A stretch of 64,000 nt of DNA from Gelidibacter gilvus (GTDB taxonomy: Bacteria > Bacteroidota > Bacteroidia > Flavobacteriales > Flavobacteriaceae). Both the position numbers and the translations under genes were made by a program. A model generated the notes under the pieces. It ran no database searches, had not been told where the DNA came from, and worked only from the letters and a program-made list of their open reading frames with translations. Below are positions 34,811 to 43,659 of this stretch, piece after piece; the stretch's first letter is position 1, and every line of letters begins with the position of its first letter. The stretch is from contig NZ_SDDZ01000003.1 in the NCBI RefSeq assembly GCF_004115975.1, positions 186,001 to 250,000 on the forward strand, read 5' to 3'.

Positions 34811-37800
34811 ATGATACAAGCACCACCATACAAACCAAAACATAAAGTTAGAATAGTAACCGCCGCTTCTCTTTTTGATGGCCATGATGCCGCTATCAAT
34901 ATTATGCGACGCATCATCCAATCTACAGGCGTTGAGGTCATTCATTTAGGCCATGATAGAAGTGTGGAGGAAGTGGTCAATACGGCCATTCAAGAAGATG
35001 TCAATGCCATTGCAATAACCTCCTATCAAGGTGGACATAATGAGTATTTCAAATACATGTATGACCTGTTAAAGGAAAAAGGGGCGGAACATATCAAAAT
35101 TTTTGGTGGTGGCGGCGGTGTCATTCTTCCATCAGAAATCAAGGAATTGATGGCTTATGGCATTACTAGAATTTATGCCCCAGATGACGGTAGAGAAATG
35201 GGTTTGCAAGGGATGATCAATGATTTGGTGGAAACTTCTGATTATGCTATTGGGGATGTGCTGGATGTTGAATTAAATGATTTAAAGAAAAAGAATCCAA
35301 AAGCTATTGCAAGAATCATCTCTTCAGCGGAAAACTATCCTGAAGTTGCAGAAGCTGTTTTAGATAAGATTCACGTTAAAAATAAAACTTCCAAAACACC
35401 AGTTCTTGGGATTACCGGAACTGGAGGTGCGGGAAAATCTTCTTTGGTGGATGAATTGGTACGTCGGTTTTTAATTGATTTTCCGGAGAAAACAGTGGCT
35501 TTGGTCTCTGTTGATCCTTCAAAACGAAAAACTGGCGGGGCTTTACTTGGAGACCGTATCCGAATGAACGCCATCAACAACCCTCGCGTGTATATGCGTA
35601 GTTTGGCAACACGTCAATCCAATCTTGCACTTTCTAAATATGTCAATGAAGCGATTCAAGTTTTAAAAGCCGCAGAATATGATTTAATCATTATCGAAAC
35701 ATCGGGAATAGGCCAGTCGGATACGGAAATCATTGAGCATTCTGATGTGTCCTTATACGTTATGACGCCAGAATTTGGTGCCGCAACCCAATTGGAAAAG
35801 ATTGACATGCTCGATTTTGCCGATTTGGTGGCCATCAACAAATTTGATAAACGTGGTTCTTTGGATGCGTTGCGCGATGTGAAAAAGCAATACGTACGTA
35901 ACCATCTCTTATGGGATGTAGATCAAAAGGATTTGCCGGTTTTTGGAACGATTGCTTCGCAATTTAATGATCCAGGAATGAATACGCTGTATAAGGCAAT
36001 CATGGATAAAATTGTTGAAATAACAAAAGCCGATTTAAAATCGACTTTTACGATTTCTGATGAAATGAGCGAAAAGATTTTTGTGATTCCTCCGGCAAGA
36101 ACACGCTACCTCTCTGAAATAGCAGAAAGTAATCGCGCTTATGATAAAACGGCCACTGAACAAGTTGAAGTGGCACAAAAGCTTTATGGGATTTATAAAA
36201 CACTCGAATCGGTTGTTGGGCAAACCCCAGAATTGGACAAAGCTGGCATAGATAGTAAATCGATCATTCCAACCGATGACGAAAACAAGGATTTCATAAA
36301 ACTGTTGGTGGGCGAGTTTGATCGTGTCAAATTGAATCTTGATCCCTACAATTGGGAAGTCATCACCGGTTGGGATGAAAAAGTCAATACCTACAAAAAC
36401 CCTATCTATTCGTTTAAAGTTAGAGGAAAGGAAATAAAGATTGAAACACATACAGAATCTCTTTCACATTTACAGATTCCTAAAGTTGCCCTTCCGAAAT
36501 ACCAAGCTTGGGGTGATATTTTAAAATGGATACTGCAGGAGAATGTACCGGGCGAATTTCCTTTTACTTCAGGACTGTATCCTTTTAAAAGAACAGGTGA
36601 AGATCCGGCGCGTATGTTTGCAGGCGAAGGCGGTCCTGAACGGACGAATCGTCGCTTTCATTATGTGAGCATGGGATTACCGGCAAAACGTTTGTCAACT
36701 GCATTTGATAGCGTTACACTTTACGGAAATGATCCCGATCATCGACCTGATATTTATGGTAAGATTGGAAATGCCGGGGTGAGCATCTGTTGCTTGGATG
36801 ATGCCAAAAAACTTTATTCCGGTTTTAACCTGTCGCATCCTATGACCTCTGTAAGTATGACCATCAACGGCCCTGCGCCAATGTTGTTGGGCTTTTTTAT
36901 GAATGCTGCCATTGATCAGCAATGTGAGTTGTACATCAAGGAAAACGGACTTGAAAAGGAAGTGGAGGCCAAAATTGCCAAAATCTATAAAGACAAAGGT
37001 GTGGAACGCCCAAGTTATAAAGGCGAATTGCCAGAGAGTAATAACGGATTGGGATTGATGCTTTTAGGTGTTACAGGCGATCAGGTATTGCCGAATGATG
37101 TTTACCAAGATATCAAAACCAAAACAATTGCCCAAGTACGTGGTACTGTTCAAGCCGATATCTTAAAAGAAGATCAAGCACAGAATACCTGTATTTTTTC
37201 AACAGAATTTGCATTGCGATTGATGGGTGATGTGCAGGAATATTTCATTGAGAACAATGTGCGCAACTTCTATTCTGTATCTATTTCAGGATATCATATT
37301 GCCGAAGCGGGAGCCAATCCTATTACGCAATTGGCATTGACTTTATCCAACGGATTTACTTACGTGGAGTATTATTTAAGCCGAGGGATGGACATCAATA
37401 AATTTGGTCCAAACTTATCCTTCTTTTTCTCCAACGGTATCGATCCTGAATATGCAGTGATTGGTCGTGTGGCCCGTAAGATTTGGGCTAAGGCGATGAA
37501 AAACAAATATGGCGCCGATCCGAGAGCACAAATGTTGAAATATCACATTCAAACTTCCGGGCGTAGTTTGCACGCGCAGGAGATTGATTTTAATGATATA
37601 AGAACCACACTTCAGGCATTGTATGCGATATATGATAATTGTAATTCGCTGCACACAAATGCCTATGACGAAGCCATTACGACACCTACCGAAGAATCCG
37701 TGAGACGCGCCATGGCCATTCAATTGATTATCAATAAGGAATTAGGACTGGCTAAGAACGAAAACCCGATCCAAGGCTCGTTCATCATCGAAGAATTGAC

Positions 37801-38233
37801 CGATTTGGTAGAAGAAGCAGTGTTGTTGGAATTTGATCGTATTACCGAAAGAGGAGGTGTTCTAGGGGCTATGGAAACCATGTACCAACGCAGTAAGATT
37901 CAGGAAGAAAGCTTGTATTACGAAACTTTAAAACACAATGGCGAATTTCCGATCATTGGTGTGAATACTTTTTTAAGCAGTCAAGGATCACCAACGATTA
38001 TTCCAAAGGAAGTTATTAGAGCAACGGAAGAAGAAAAGCAATTTCAAATCCAAACACTTGAAAATCTTCACAAAGGAAATGATATTGAAGACTTATTAAA
38101 AGACTTACAGCACAAAGCCATTCATAACGAGAATATTTTTGAGGCTTTGATGGAAGTATGTAAAGTAAGTTCATTGGGTCAAATCACCGAAGCCTTATTT
38201 GAAGTAGGCGGGCAGTACAGACGAAATATGTAA
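34811..38233 (+). CDS. icmF: Fused isobutyryl-CoA mutase (IcmF), B12-dependent
   Basis: 1140 residues in the IcmF order: B12-binding domain (about 10-145; DGHD at 23-26 supplies the cobalt-ligand His25, and GGGGG at 99-103), MeaI-type G-protein chaperone (about 195-430; P-loop GTGGAGKS 203-210), linker, and mutase TIM barrel (about 560-1140; [38 protein letters not shown]). It interconverts isobutyryl- and n-butyryl-CoA; some homologues also act on pivalyl- or isovaleryl-CoA, and substrate specificity cannot be fixed here. The fused GTPase loads and protects the cofactor. Monocistronic. Confidence 0.93.
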   Translation: MIQAPPYKPKHKVRIVTAASLFDGHDAAINIMRRIIQSTGVEVIHLGHDRSVEEVVNTAIQEDVNAIAITSYQGGHNEYFKYMYDLLKEKGAEHIKIFGGGGGVILPSEIKELMAYGITRIYAPDDGREMGLQGMINDLVETSDYAIGDVLDVELNDLKKKNPKAIARIISSAENYPEVAEAVLDKIHVKNKTSKTPVLGITGTGGAGKSSLVDELVRRFLIDFPEKTVALVSVDPSKRKTGGALLGDRIRMNAINNPRVYMRSLATRQSNLALSKYVNEAIQVLKAAEYDLIIIETSGIGQSDTEIIEHSDVSLYVMTPEFGAATQLEKIDMLDFADLVAINKFDKRGSLDALRDVKKQYVRNHLLWDVDQKDLPVFGTIASQFNDPGMNTLYKAIMDKIVEITKADLKSTFTISDEMSEKIFVIPPARTRYLSEIAESNRAYDKTATEQVEVAQKLYGIYKTLESVVGQTPELDKAGIDSKSIIPTDDENKDFIKLLVGEFDRVKLNLDPYNWEVITGWDEKVNTYKNPIYSFKVRGKEIKIETHTESLSHLQIPKVALPKYQAWGDILKWILQENVPGEFPFTSGLYPFKRTGEDPARMFAGEGGPERTNRRFHYVSMGLPAKRLSTAFDSVTLYGNDPDHRPDIYGKIGNAGVSICCLDDAKKLYSGFNLSHPMTSVSMTINGPAPMLLGFFMNAAIDQQCELYIKENGLEKEVEAKIAKIYKDKGVERPSYKGELPESNNGLGLMLLGVTGDQVLPNDVYQDIKTKTIAQVRGTVQADILKEDQAQNTCIFSTEFALRLMGDVQEYFIENNVRNFYSVSISGYHIAEAGANPITQLALTLSNGFTYVEYYLSRGMDINKFGPNLSFFFSNGIDPEYAVIGRVARKIWAKAMKNKYGADPRAQMLKYHIQTSGRSLHAQEIDFNDIRTTLQALYAIYDNCNSLHTNAYDEAITTPTEESVRRAMAIQLIINKELGLAKNENPIQGSFIIEELTDLVEEAVLLEFDRITERGGVLGAMETMYQRSKIQEESLYYETLKHNGEFPIIGVNTFLSSQGSPTIIPKEVIRATEEEKQFQIQTLENLHKGNDIEDLLKDLQHKAIHNENIFEALMEVCKVSSLGQITEALFEVGGQYRRNM

Positions 38234-38238
38234 GCAGC

Positions 38239-38645
38239 GAACCAAGTTTTCCTTTTCGGAAAACTTGTGTGAAAAGTTTACCCTGAGCTCAGCCGAAGGG
38301 CTTATCCCGCTTTTGGCGGGATCTTTTGATGCTTAGCTGATACTTGCTGAACCAAGTTTTCCTTTTCGGAAAACGTGTGTGAAAAGTTTACCCTGAGCGT
38401 AGCCGAAGGGCTTATCCCGCTTTTTAGCGGGATTTTTTGATGCTTAGCTGATACTTGCTGAACCATATTTTCCTTTTCGGAAAACTTGTGTGAAAAGTTT
38501 ACCCTGAGCGTAGCCGAAGGGCTTATCCCGCTTTTTAGCGGGATCTTTTAATGTCAATCTGAGACTTGTTGAACCACATTTTCCTTTTCGGAAAACGTGT
38601 GTGAAAAGTTTACCCTGAGCGTAGCTGAAGGGCTTATCCCGTTTT
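38239..38645. repeat. Four tandem ~110-bp repeats, each with three hairpin-like elements
   Basis: Units start at 38239, 38349, 38460 and 38571 (period 110-111). Each has TTTTCC-TTTT-CGGAAAAC, then CCCTGAGCGTAGCCGAAGGG, then ATCCCGC-TTTTTA-GCGGGAT with a T-run; the last unit is cut short before the final stem. The third element looks like a rho-independent terminator, so IcmF transcripts meet several stops in a row. Units differ by only a few bases, so the expansion is recent. Confidence 0.9.
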
Positions 38646-38702
38646 AGGGTTAAAGGATTTAAGACATTCGTTTTTTTTCACATTTCTTAATCAAATAAAA
38701 TC

Positions 38703-38733
38703 ATCCTGAACATAAAACGTTCAGGATTTTTTG
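38703..38733 (+). terminator. Terminator-like hairpin after the repeat array
   Basis: ATCCTGAAC-ATAAAAC-GTTCAGGAT followed by TTTTTT. Confidence 0.75.
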
Positions 38734-38823
38734 ATTATAGTCTTCACCATTCATCGTCTTTTTTTGTAAGTCTGTGCTTATTAGGTAGTTAAATTTGTAA
38801 AACAACTAATATGTCTTACCAAA

Positions 38824-38856
38824 TTGTGCTGTTATCATTTTTCAGGACTAGTTTTG
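38824..38856 (+). promoter_or_regulatory. Promoter of the 43-aa ORF
   Basis: TTG (38824-38826), 22-nt spacer, TAGTTTTG (38849-38856). A second -7-like box, TAAATTTG, lies at 38790-38797. Confidence 0.55.
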
Positions 38857-38905
38857 TAGAGTCGCTATTTACCTATTTAAGTATAACCTATAAAATGATT
38901 CAACT

Positions 38906-39037
38906 ATGGAAACTACACTTCGTTACAAGTTTACTAGACAATCCAAAAACTATTTTGAATGGTTGATCTACACTATCAAATCGGAAAAATATCATTTGGC
39001 AGAAAGCCAGATAGAGGGTTGGAATGGTTTTGATTAG
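38906..39037 (+). CDS. Small protein (43 aa), unknown
   Basis: 43 codons starting METTLRYKFTRQSKNYFEWL and ending SQIEGWNGFD. Basic, aromatic-rich N-terminal half, no signal peptide. Supported by a good promoter 50 nt upstream and a strong terminator 36 nt downstream; no homologue recognised. The gene could instead be a regulatory RNA of about 250 nt. Confidence 0.45.
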   Translation: METTLRYKFTRQSKNYFEWLIYTIKSEKYHLAESQIEGWNGFD

Positions 39038-39072
39038 TTTTTTTAATTAAATTTTTTAAGATAATTTTATTC

Positions 39073-39110
39073 AGACCTCACAGGTTTTTAAAACCTGTGA
39101 GGTCTTTTAT
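39073..39110 (+). terminator. Strong palindromic terminator
   Basis: AGACCTCACAGGTTTT and AAAACCTGTGAGGTCT form a near-perfect ~16-bp stem followed by TTTA. A related palindrome, AACCTGCAAGGTTT/AACCTTGTAGGTTT, occurs at 60464-60495. Confidence 0.8.
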
Positions 39111-39180
39111 ATTCAATAATCTGTATGATAATTTGGTCTTAAAAGAATCCAATGGGATATAAATAAATCCATCCACCAAT

Positions 39181-39402
39181 TTTTCGGTTAGAATAAAATT
39201 TTTGTCAAGTTTAATCGGGGCTTTTAAAACAACATCTTCAAAAATGATCCATCGCGCTGGTTTTGCAGATTTCGTCTGGAAAAGGTCATTACATGTCCAT
39301 ATTATTAGACAAAAGAAATCTATTCAAAACATTTTGAATCATATCGATGCAAATCCTGACAAATGGCATTAGGATCGTTTCTATTTGAATGTTTAAAAAA
39401 TT
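39181..39402 (+). pseudogene. Remnant of an IS200/RAYT-type (Y1) transposase
   Basis: In one frame from about 39181: LSSLIGAFKTTSSKMIHRAG, FADFVWKRSLHVHIIRQKKS, IQNILNHIDANPDKWH, an in-frame TAG at 39370, then DRFYLNV. This is the C-terminal part of a Transposase_17/RAYT protein (usual pattern: GAFKS...K, WQRSYHDHIIR, YI..NP.KW..D.FY). The N-terminal HUH and tyrosine regions are missing. A decayed fragment with no visible flanking ends. Confidence 0.72.
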
Positions 39403-39546
39403 CCAGTTGCGATATTATTTTAGGTAAAATCCAATTTAAAAATGGGTTTTGCTCAACTATTGATCAAAGCTTATAAAAAAGTATCAAAAAATGCATCTTT
39501 ATCCCTCTTTTCACGTCTATTAGATGAACCTTAAAATATATAGATC

Positions 39547-39648
39547 ATGAATAATAAAGAATGCACATGTAATTGTGACAGTTGTCATATGGGAAACTGC
39601 GCGGCATGTACCTGTGAAAATTGTACCTGTCAGAATTGCAACTGTTAA
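39547..39648 (+). CDS. Metallothionein-like cysteine-rich peptide (33 aa)
   Basis: 33 residues, 11 of them Cys plus one His: MNNKECTCNCDSCHMGNCAA followed by CTCENCTCQNCNC. Repeated CxC and CxxC spacing without other structure is what a metallothionein-like metal-binding peptide shows; it has no signal peptide, so it is cytoplasmic. It lies 79 nt upstream of a SigZ-type sigma factor whose C-terminus is also Cys-rich. No TAnnTTTG box is evident upstream. Metal binding is inferred from composition only. Confidence 0.72.
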   Translation: MNNKECTCNCDSCHMGNCAACTCENCTCQNCNC

Positions 39649-39673
39649 GCTTAGTTTAAAATGTTAATAATAG

Positions 39674-39717
39674 GAGTCTGTTTTTAGTAATTTTATACTA
39701 AAGTGGACTCTTTTTTA
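39674..39717 (+). terminator. Terminator/attenuator between the Cys-rich gene and sigZ
   Basis: Two-part stem: GAGTC (39674) with GACTC (39706) and TTTAGTA (39683) with TACTAAA (39696), followed by TTTTTT. It ends the Cys-rich transcript or attenuates read-through into sigZ, whose ATG is 11 nt further on. Confidence 0.7.
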
Positions 39718-39727
39718 ATGAGCTTTT

Positions 39728-40267
39728 ATGAAAACGAAAACCGTTTGGGATTTATACGCGCAAGACATTAAACATTTTATTTTAAGTAAGGTGAAAGATG
39801 GCGTTATAGCTGATGATTTGCTTCAAGAGACGTTTATCAAAGTCCACGTAAAATTGGATACTTTAAAAGATGATCGTAAATTAAAACCATGGGTATTCTC
39901 GATTGCCCGTTATACGGTCGTGGATTATTTTAGACAAAATAACCTTAGTTATCCAATTGAAGATAATGATATTATTGAAGAGCACACCAATTCTAATCAT
40001 ACCAGAGAGGATTGTTTGCATGGCATCATCAAATCATTACCAAAAAAATATAGAGATCCGTTAATTTTAGCAGATATACAAGGTTTGAAACAGGCTCAAA
40101 TTTCTGAGCAATTGGACCTGCCCTTGCCAACGGTGAAATCGCAGATTCAGCGTGCAAGAAAACTCGTTGCACAAGGTTTTGTGGAATGTTGTAATTTTAA
40201 GATCAACGATAATGGGTATTTGGTGGGCGAATTGCAAGAAAAGGAAAACTGTAAAATCTGCAATTAA
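39728..40267 (+). CDS. sigZ: ECF-type RNA polymerase sigma factor SigZ with Cys-rich C-terminus
   Basis: 179 residues. Region 2 (about 5-72; DDLLQETFIKVHVKLDTL, KPWVFSIARYTVVDYFR) and region 4 (about 95-150; LPKKYRDPLILADIQGL, LPLPTVKSQIQRARKLV) are typical of ECF factors. The extension of ~30 residues, FVECCNFKINDNGYLVGELQ then EKENCKICN, has Cys154-Cys155 and Cys175-x2-Cys178, the SigZ hallmark and a likely metal or redox sensor. No anti-sigma factor is adjacent. Its position next to a metallothionein-like gene suggests a metal- or thiol-responsive role. Confidence 0.85.
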   Translation: MKTKTVWDLYAQDIKHFILSKVKDGVIADDLLQETFIKVHVKLDTLKDDRKLKPWVFSIARYTVVDYFRQNNLSYPIEDNDIIEEHTNSNHTREDCLHGIIKSLPKKYRDPLILADIQGLKQAQISEQLDLPLPTVKSQIQRARKLVAQGFVECCNFKINDNGYLVGELQEKENCKICN

Positions 40268-40362
40268 GCAATTTTATTTTTTTCTTGAAGATTCTTATTG
40301 GAATGTGGCCTGTATATCGAAAACTCGGAATTTGGAATTTGTTTTGTTTGGAATTTAAAATA

Positions 40363-40758
40363 TTACAAAGTCATCATCCAAGTGTGTTGCAATCTTCTAA
40401 ATTTCCTTAACTCTCTTCTTAATATAGGAAGATATTCCCTACCATTACTATGGCTTTTTTCTAATCGTTTGCAATTTTTATAGAGTAAATTGGTCAAACG
40501 TTCCAAAGAGGCAATATGCTTGTATTTTTTATCAGAATGACGTTCCATTTCTGCATTGACAATTTCAGGAGCCAAAGACGTGGATTGTTGTACAATATCA
40601 CCAGAAAAATAAATATCTGTATCTTCAGAACCGTCTGGTTTTAAGTATGCTAAGTCTTGATTCAAATATGTGGAAATACTTCTGGATAGAATAATGATTT
40701 CTATCGCCTTTTTATAAAGCGGCATTTCGGGTAGGTGAGATGGAATTGGGTACGACAT
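40363..40758 (-). CDS. Helical-bundle protein (paralogue of 41381 gene)
   Basis: 131 residues from ATG 40758 (MSYPIPSHLPEMPLYKKAIE); the upstream frame would cross the divergent regulatory region. All-helical, resembling four-helix-bundle/S23-type proteins. It aligns over its length with the protein at 41381 (LPVFQKAREIMDLVGSI), including REYLPILRRELRKFRRLQHTW against TEYLDILRNEVEEFRVLFAEW. Divergent from the AsnC gene. Function unknown. Confidence 0.7.
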   Translation of the reverse strand: MSYPIPSHLPEMPLYKKAIEIIILSRSISTYLNQDLAYLKPDGSEDTDIYFSGDIVQQSTSLAPEIVNAEMERHSDKKYKHIASLERLTNLLYKNCKRLEKSHSNGREYLPILRRELRKFRRLQHTWMMTL

Positions 40759-40810
40759 GTTTGTTAAAAGCTTTTTATCAAATTTAGTGACAAATTCACT
40801 GGTATTATAA

Positions 40811-40838
40811 TTGATTTTAAAGTAAAACACTATATTTG
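40811..40838 (+). promoter_or_regulatory. Promoter of the Lrp/AsnC regulator gene
   Basis: TTG (40811-40813), 17-nt spacer, TATATTTG (40831-40838), 37 nt before the ATG. An AT-rich stretch with TTTAATAATTAAA follows it and could host autoregulation. Confidence 0.75.
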
Positions 40839-40875
40839 CTTTAATAATTAAAGTTTTATAGTTAATTTTCTTTAA

Positions 40876-41319
40876 ATGAGTATAGATTCGCTTAATTGGA
40901 AGATTCTGAAGTGTTTACAAAACGGAGCACGTCAGTCTAACGCTGAAATTGGAAGACAGGTGGGAATAAGTTCTCCTGCAGTCTCTGAACGTATTAGAAA
41001 GATGGAAGATGCCGGAATTATTCAGGGCTATCATGCCTTTGTTTCTCCCTTTGAAGCCGGTTATCAGTTAAAGGCGATAATTACCTTAAGGGCTTTTATG
41101 GGCATGCTGAAACCGTTTTTGGAAAAAGTAAAAACTTATGATGAGGTTTTGAATTGCTACAGAATAACAGGTAATGAAAACATTGTTATGGAAGTGGTGC
41201 TTAAGAACCAGAAACATTTAGAAAGTTTTATTGACCAGCTCATTGTTTATGGTGAAACTAAAACGCAGATTGTTTTATCTCATGTGATAAAATACAATGA
41301 AGTGCGACCAATCAATTAA
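40876..41319 (+). CDS. Lrp/AsnC-family transcriptional regulator
   Basis: 147 residues: N-terminal HTH (SLNWKILKCLQNGARQSNAE, then QVGISSPAVSERIRKMEDAG) and a C-terminal RAM ligand-binding domain (GYQLKAIITLRAFMG, VLNCYRITGNENIVMEVVLK). Such regulators respond to amino acids. It sits between two paralogous helical-protein genes on the opposite strand. Confidence 0.92.
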   Translation: MSIDSLNWKILKCLQNGARQSNAEIGRQVGISSPAVSERIRKMEDAGIIQGYHAFVSPFEAGYQLKAIITLRAFMGMLKPFLEKVKTYDEVLNCYRITGNENIVMEVVLKNQKHLESFIDQLIVYGETKTQIVLSHVIKYNEVRPIN

Positions 41320-41380
41320 TCCATTGACGTAAGATTTGACAGACACGTTCCTTAATTTTAAATAAGCTTTTATCTGTTAT

Positions 41381-41890
41381 TTAAAGGTCGTCAAATCCGT
41401 CGAAATCATCAAAATTGAAAGGAATATCGTCGTCAGGATCCACGTCGTCATAGTTAACTCCTGGAGGATTAAAAAGTCCCCATCGGTCAATAATATAGTT
41501 CCAGCAATCAAAGGTTTTAACCCATTCAGCAAATAATACCCTGAATTCTTCTACCTCATTTCTTAAGATATCTAAATATTCAGTATCAGGATATCCATGC
41601 ATCTGTAAGCCCCTCGCATCAGTTATCAACTCCATTGCTGCTTTTCTAATAATAGTGGCATTTTCCATTCTAATGTCGTAGAGCATATCTTCAGACGACG
41701 CACCAGCTATTTTAGCAGGAATGATGGAGGCGTTCATGCCCATGTATTTGAGATTGTGTTGCATCATTTCGACCTCAATAGGGTCACCAAATTCAATATC
41801 GGTTTTTTCAACGGACTCGATAATGGAGCCTACAAGGTCCATGATTTCGCGTGCCTTTTGGAATACAGGCAGTTTTTCCCACTGTTCCAT
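41381..41890 (-). CDS. Helical-bundle protein with acidic tail
   Basis: 169 residues. The first ~130 are helical and paralogous to the 40363 product; the C-terminus is very acidic (DDVDPDDDIPFNFDDFDGFD). It begins 3 nt after the stop of ypdA, so they form an operon. Function unknown. Confidence 0.75.
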   Translation of the reverse strand: MEQWEKLPVFQKAREIMDLVGSIIESVEKTDIEFGDPIEVEMMQHNLKYMGMNASIIPAKIAGASSEDMLYDIRMENATIIRKAAMELITDARGLQMHGYPDTEYLDILRNEVEEFRVLFAEWVKTFDCWNYIIDRWGLFNPPGVNYDDVDPDDDIPFNFDDFDGFDDL

Positions 41891-41893
41891 GCG

Positions 41894-42874
41894 TTAATCT
41901 TTTTTAATGTTTGTGCTTTCGATATGTTCAGCAATCATTTTGGCATGAATCCTAGAGTTTTCAATAAACCATTTATGGGTTTCCATGCCTCCACAAATAA
42001 CCCCAGCTAAATATAATCCTATTATATTAGTTTCCATGGTGTCTGGATTATATTGGGGTAAGCGGGCACTATCGTTGGATAGTTTGATGCCTGAATCGAT
42101 TAAGAATTTGAAATTAGGCATGTAGCCCGTTAGTGCCACAACAAAATCATTAGGAAATGTGATTTCACCATCTGGCGTATTAATGGTTATTTCCTTTTCT
42201 TCAATTTTAACGACCTGTGAATTGTAGTAAGCCTTTATGCTTCCTTCTTTAATTCGATTGATAATATCTGGTTTTACCCAATATTTAACACGCTCTCCAA
42301 TTTCAGAACCTCTGATGACCATGGTTACATGGCCACCTTTTCGCCATATCTCAAGGGCTGCATCTACGGATGAATTGCTTGCCCCAACTACAACCACATT
42401 CTGCATGGCATAAGGATGTGCTTCATCATAATAATGGGTGACTTTTGGTAAATCTTCTCCTGGAACCTTTAGTAATGTTGGAATATCATAAAACCCAGAT
42501 GCAATTATCACTTTTTCGACGCGATATTCTGTTTTGGAGGAAGTGACCACAAAATGCTCTTCCAATTTCTTAACGGTCATTACTTCTTCATATAAATGAA
42601 TGTTCAATGCGTTGGCCGTAGCCACACGTCTATAATATTCAAGTGCTTCGTCTCTATTGGGTTTTGGATTGTTGCTAATAAATGGGATCTCATCAATTTC
42701 AAGCTTTTCAGAAGTTGAAAAAAAGGTCATGTTTTTTGGATAGTTGAACAAAGAATTGGTCAGAGCACCTTTTTCAATAACTACATAGTCCCAATTTCTT
42801 TTTTTGCATTCCAATGCACAGGCAATACCAATGGGACCTGCGCCAATAATTAATACTTTATATGTGCTTGTCAT
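41894..42874 (-). CDS. ypdA: YpdA-type FAD/NADPH reductase (bacilliredoxin reductase-like)
   Basis: 326 residues. FAD-binding GAGPIG (11-16) and a second Rossmann motif for NADPH (VVVVGASNSSVDAALEIWR); the sequence follows YpdA/Bdr rather than thioredoxin reductase, since no CxxC is present: KNMTFFSTSEKLEIDEIPF, GYMPNFKFL, LAGVICGGMETHKWFIENSR. It is thought to reduce bacillithiol disulfide, and Bacteroidota make bacillithiol. First gene of a two-gene operon. Confidence 0.9.
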   Translation of the reverse strand: MTSTYKVLIIGAGPIGIACALECKKRNWDYVVIEKGALTNSLFNYPKNMTFFSTSEKLEIDEIPFISNNPKPNRDEALEYYRRVATANALNIHLYEEVMTVKKLEEHFVVTSSKTEYRVEKVIIASGFYDIPTLLKVPGEDLPKVTHYYDEAHPYAMQNVVVVGASNSSVDAALEIWRKGGHVTMVIRGSEIGERVKYWVKPDIINRIKEGSIKAYYNSQVVKIEEKEITINTPDGEITFPNDFVVALTGYMPNFKFLIDSGIKLSNDSARLPQYNPDTMETNIIGLYLAGVICGGMETHKWFIENSRIHAKMIAEHIESTNIKKD

Positions 42875-43043
42875 TTATTTACGTTTGTTTTTTGAGGTTT
42901 TTGAGTGTTGTTTATTTGTTTTCATGATTTCTAATTGTTGGAATTCTGAAACATCAACCTCTTATTTGTAAAAATACGGAATCGTCGAAATAAACGATGC
43001 TCATTAAGTTTAAATTGTATGTTTGTAAATCAATTACTTTTTT

Positions 43044-43646
43044 ATGAAAACGTTATACTCATTTTTGTTGGGATTCCTTTTCTTATGGAGCTGTGCCACG
43101 GATAAACAGCCTATTCAAGGCGAAACCGAATTTCAGAGAAACCTGAATGCAGAGTTTAAAGATGCTTCAAAATCGCCTTTAAAAAAGAAAGACAGGAGAG
43201 CCTTTAATGCCTTGGATTTTTTTAAAGTTGACTCGCTTTATGTTGTTCAGGCTACTTTTACGAAATCTGACGATGAAAAGCCTTTCCAAATGAAAACCAC
43301 AACGGATAGGCTTCTGACATATATTAAATATGGCGAAATCTCTTTTGATTTAAAAGATGAAACGCACACCTTAAGCGTTTACCAAGATCAGGATTTGATG
43401 AATGAAGATGGTTTTGAAGACTATTTGTTCTTGCCCTTTTTAGATGACACCAATGGCGATGAAACATATGGAGGTGGTCGTTACATCGACTTGCGTATTC
43501 CCGATGGCGATGTCATAACTATCGATTTCAATACGGCATATAATCCTTATTGCGCCTACAACGAGGCATACTCATGTCCGATCGTACCTCGTGAAAACTA
43601 TGTTGATGTTGAGGTTAAGGCGGGAGTTAAGTCGTTTGAGCCGTAA
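43044..43646 (+). CDS. DUF1684 lipoprotein
   Basis: 200 residues; lipobox-like FLWSCA (Cys17). DUF1684 signatures: YGGGRYIDLRIPDGD, IDFNTAYNPYCAYNEAYSC, then PIVPRENYVDVEVKAG. Beta-rich and of unknown function. A TATGTTTG -7 box (43018-43025) lies 18 nt upstream. Its 3' side is followed by a large tandem repeat array. Confidence 0.88.
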   Translation: MKTLYSFLLGFLFLWSCATDKQPIQGETEFQRNLNAEFKDASKSPLKKKDRRAFNALDFFKVDSLYVVQATFTKSDDEKPFQMKTTTDRLLTYIKYGEISFDLKDETHTLSVYQDQDLMNEDGFEDYLFLPFLDDTNGDETYGGGRYIDLRIPDGDVITIDFNTAYNPYCAYNEAYSCPIVPRENYVDVEVKAGVKSFEP

Positions 43647-43659
43647 GGAGGGGGGTGAG

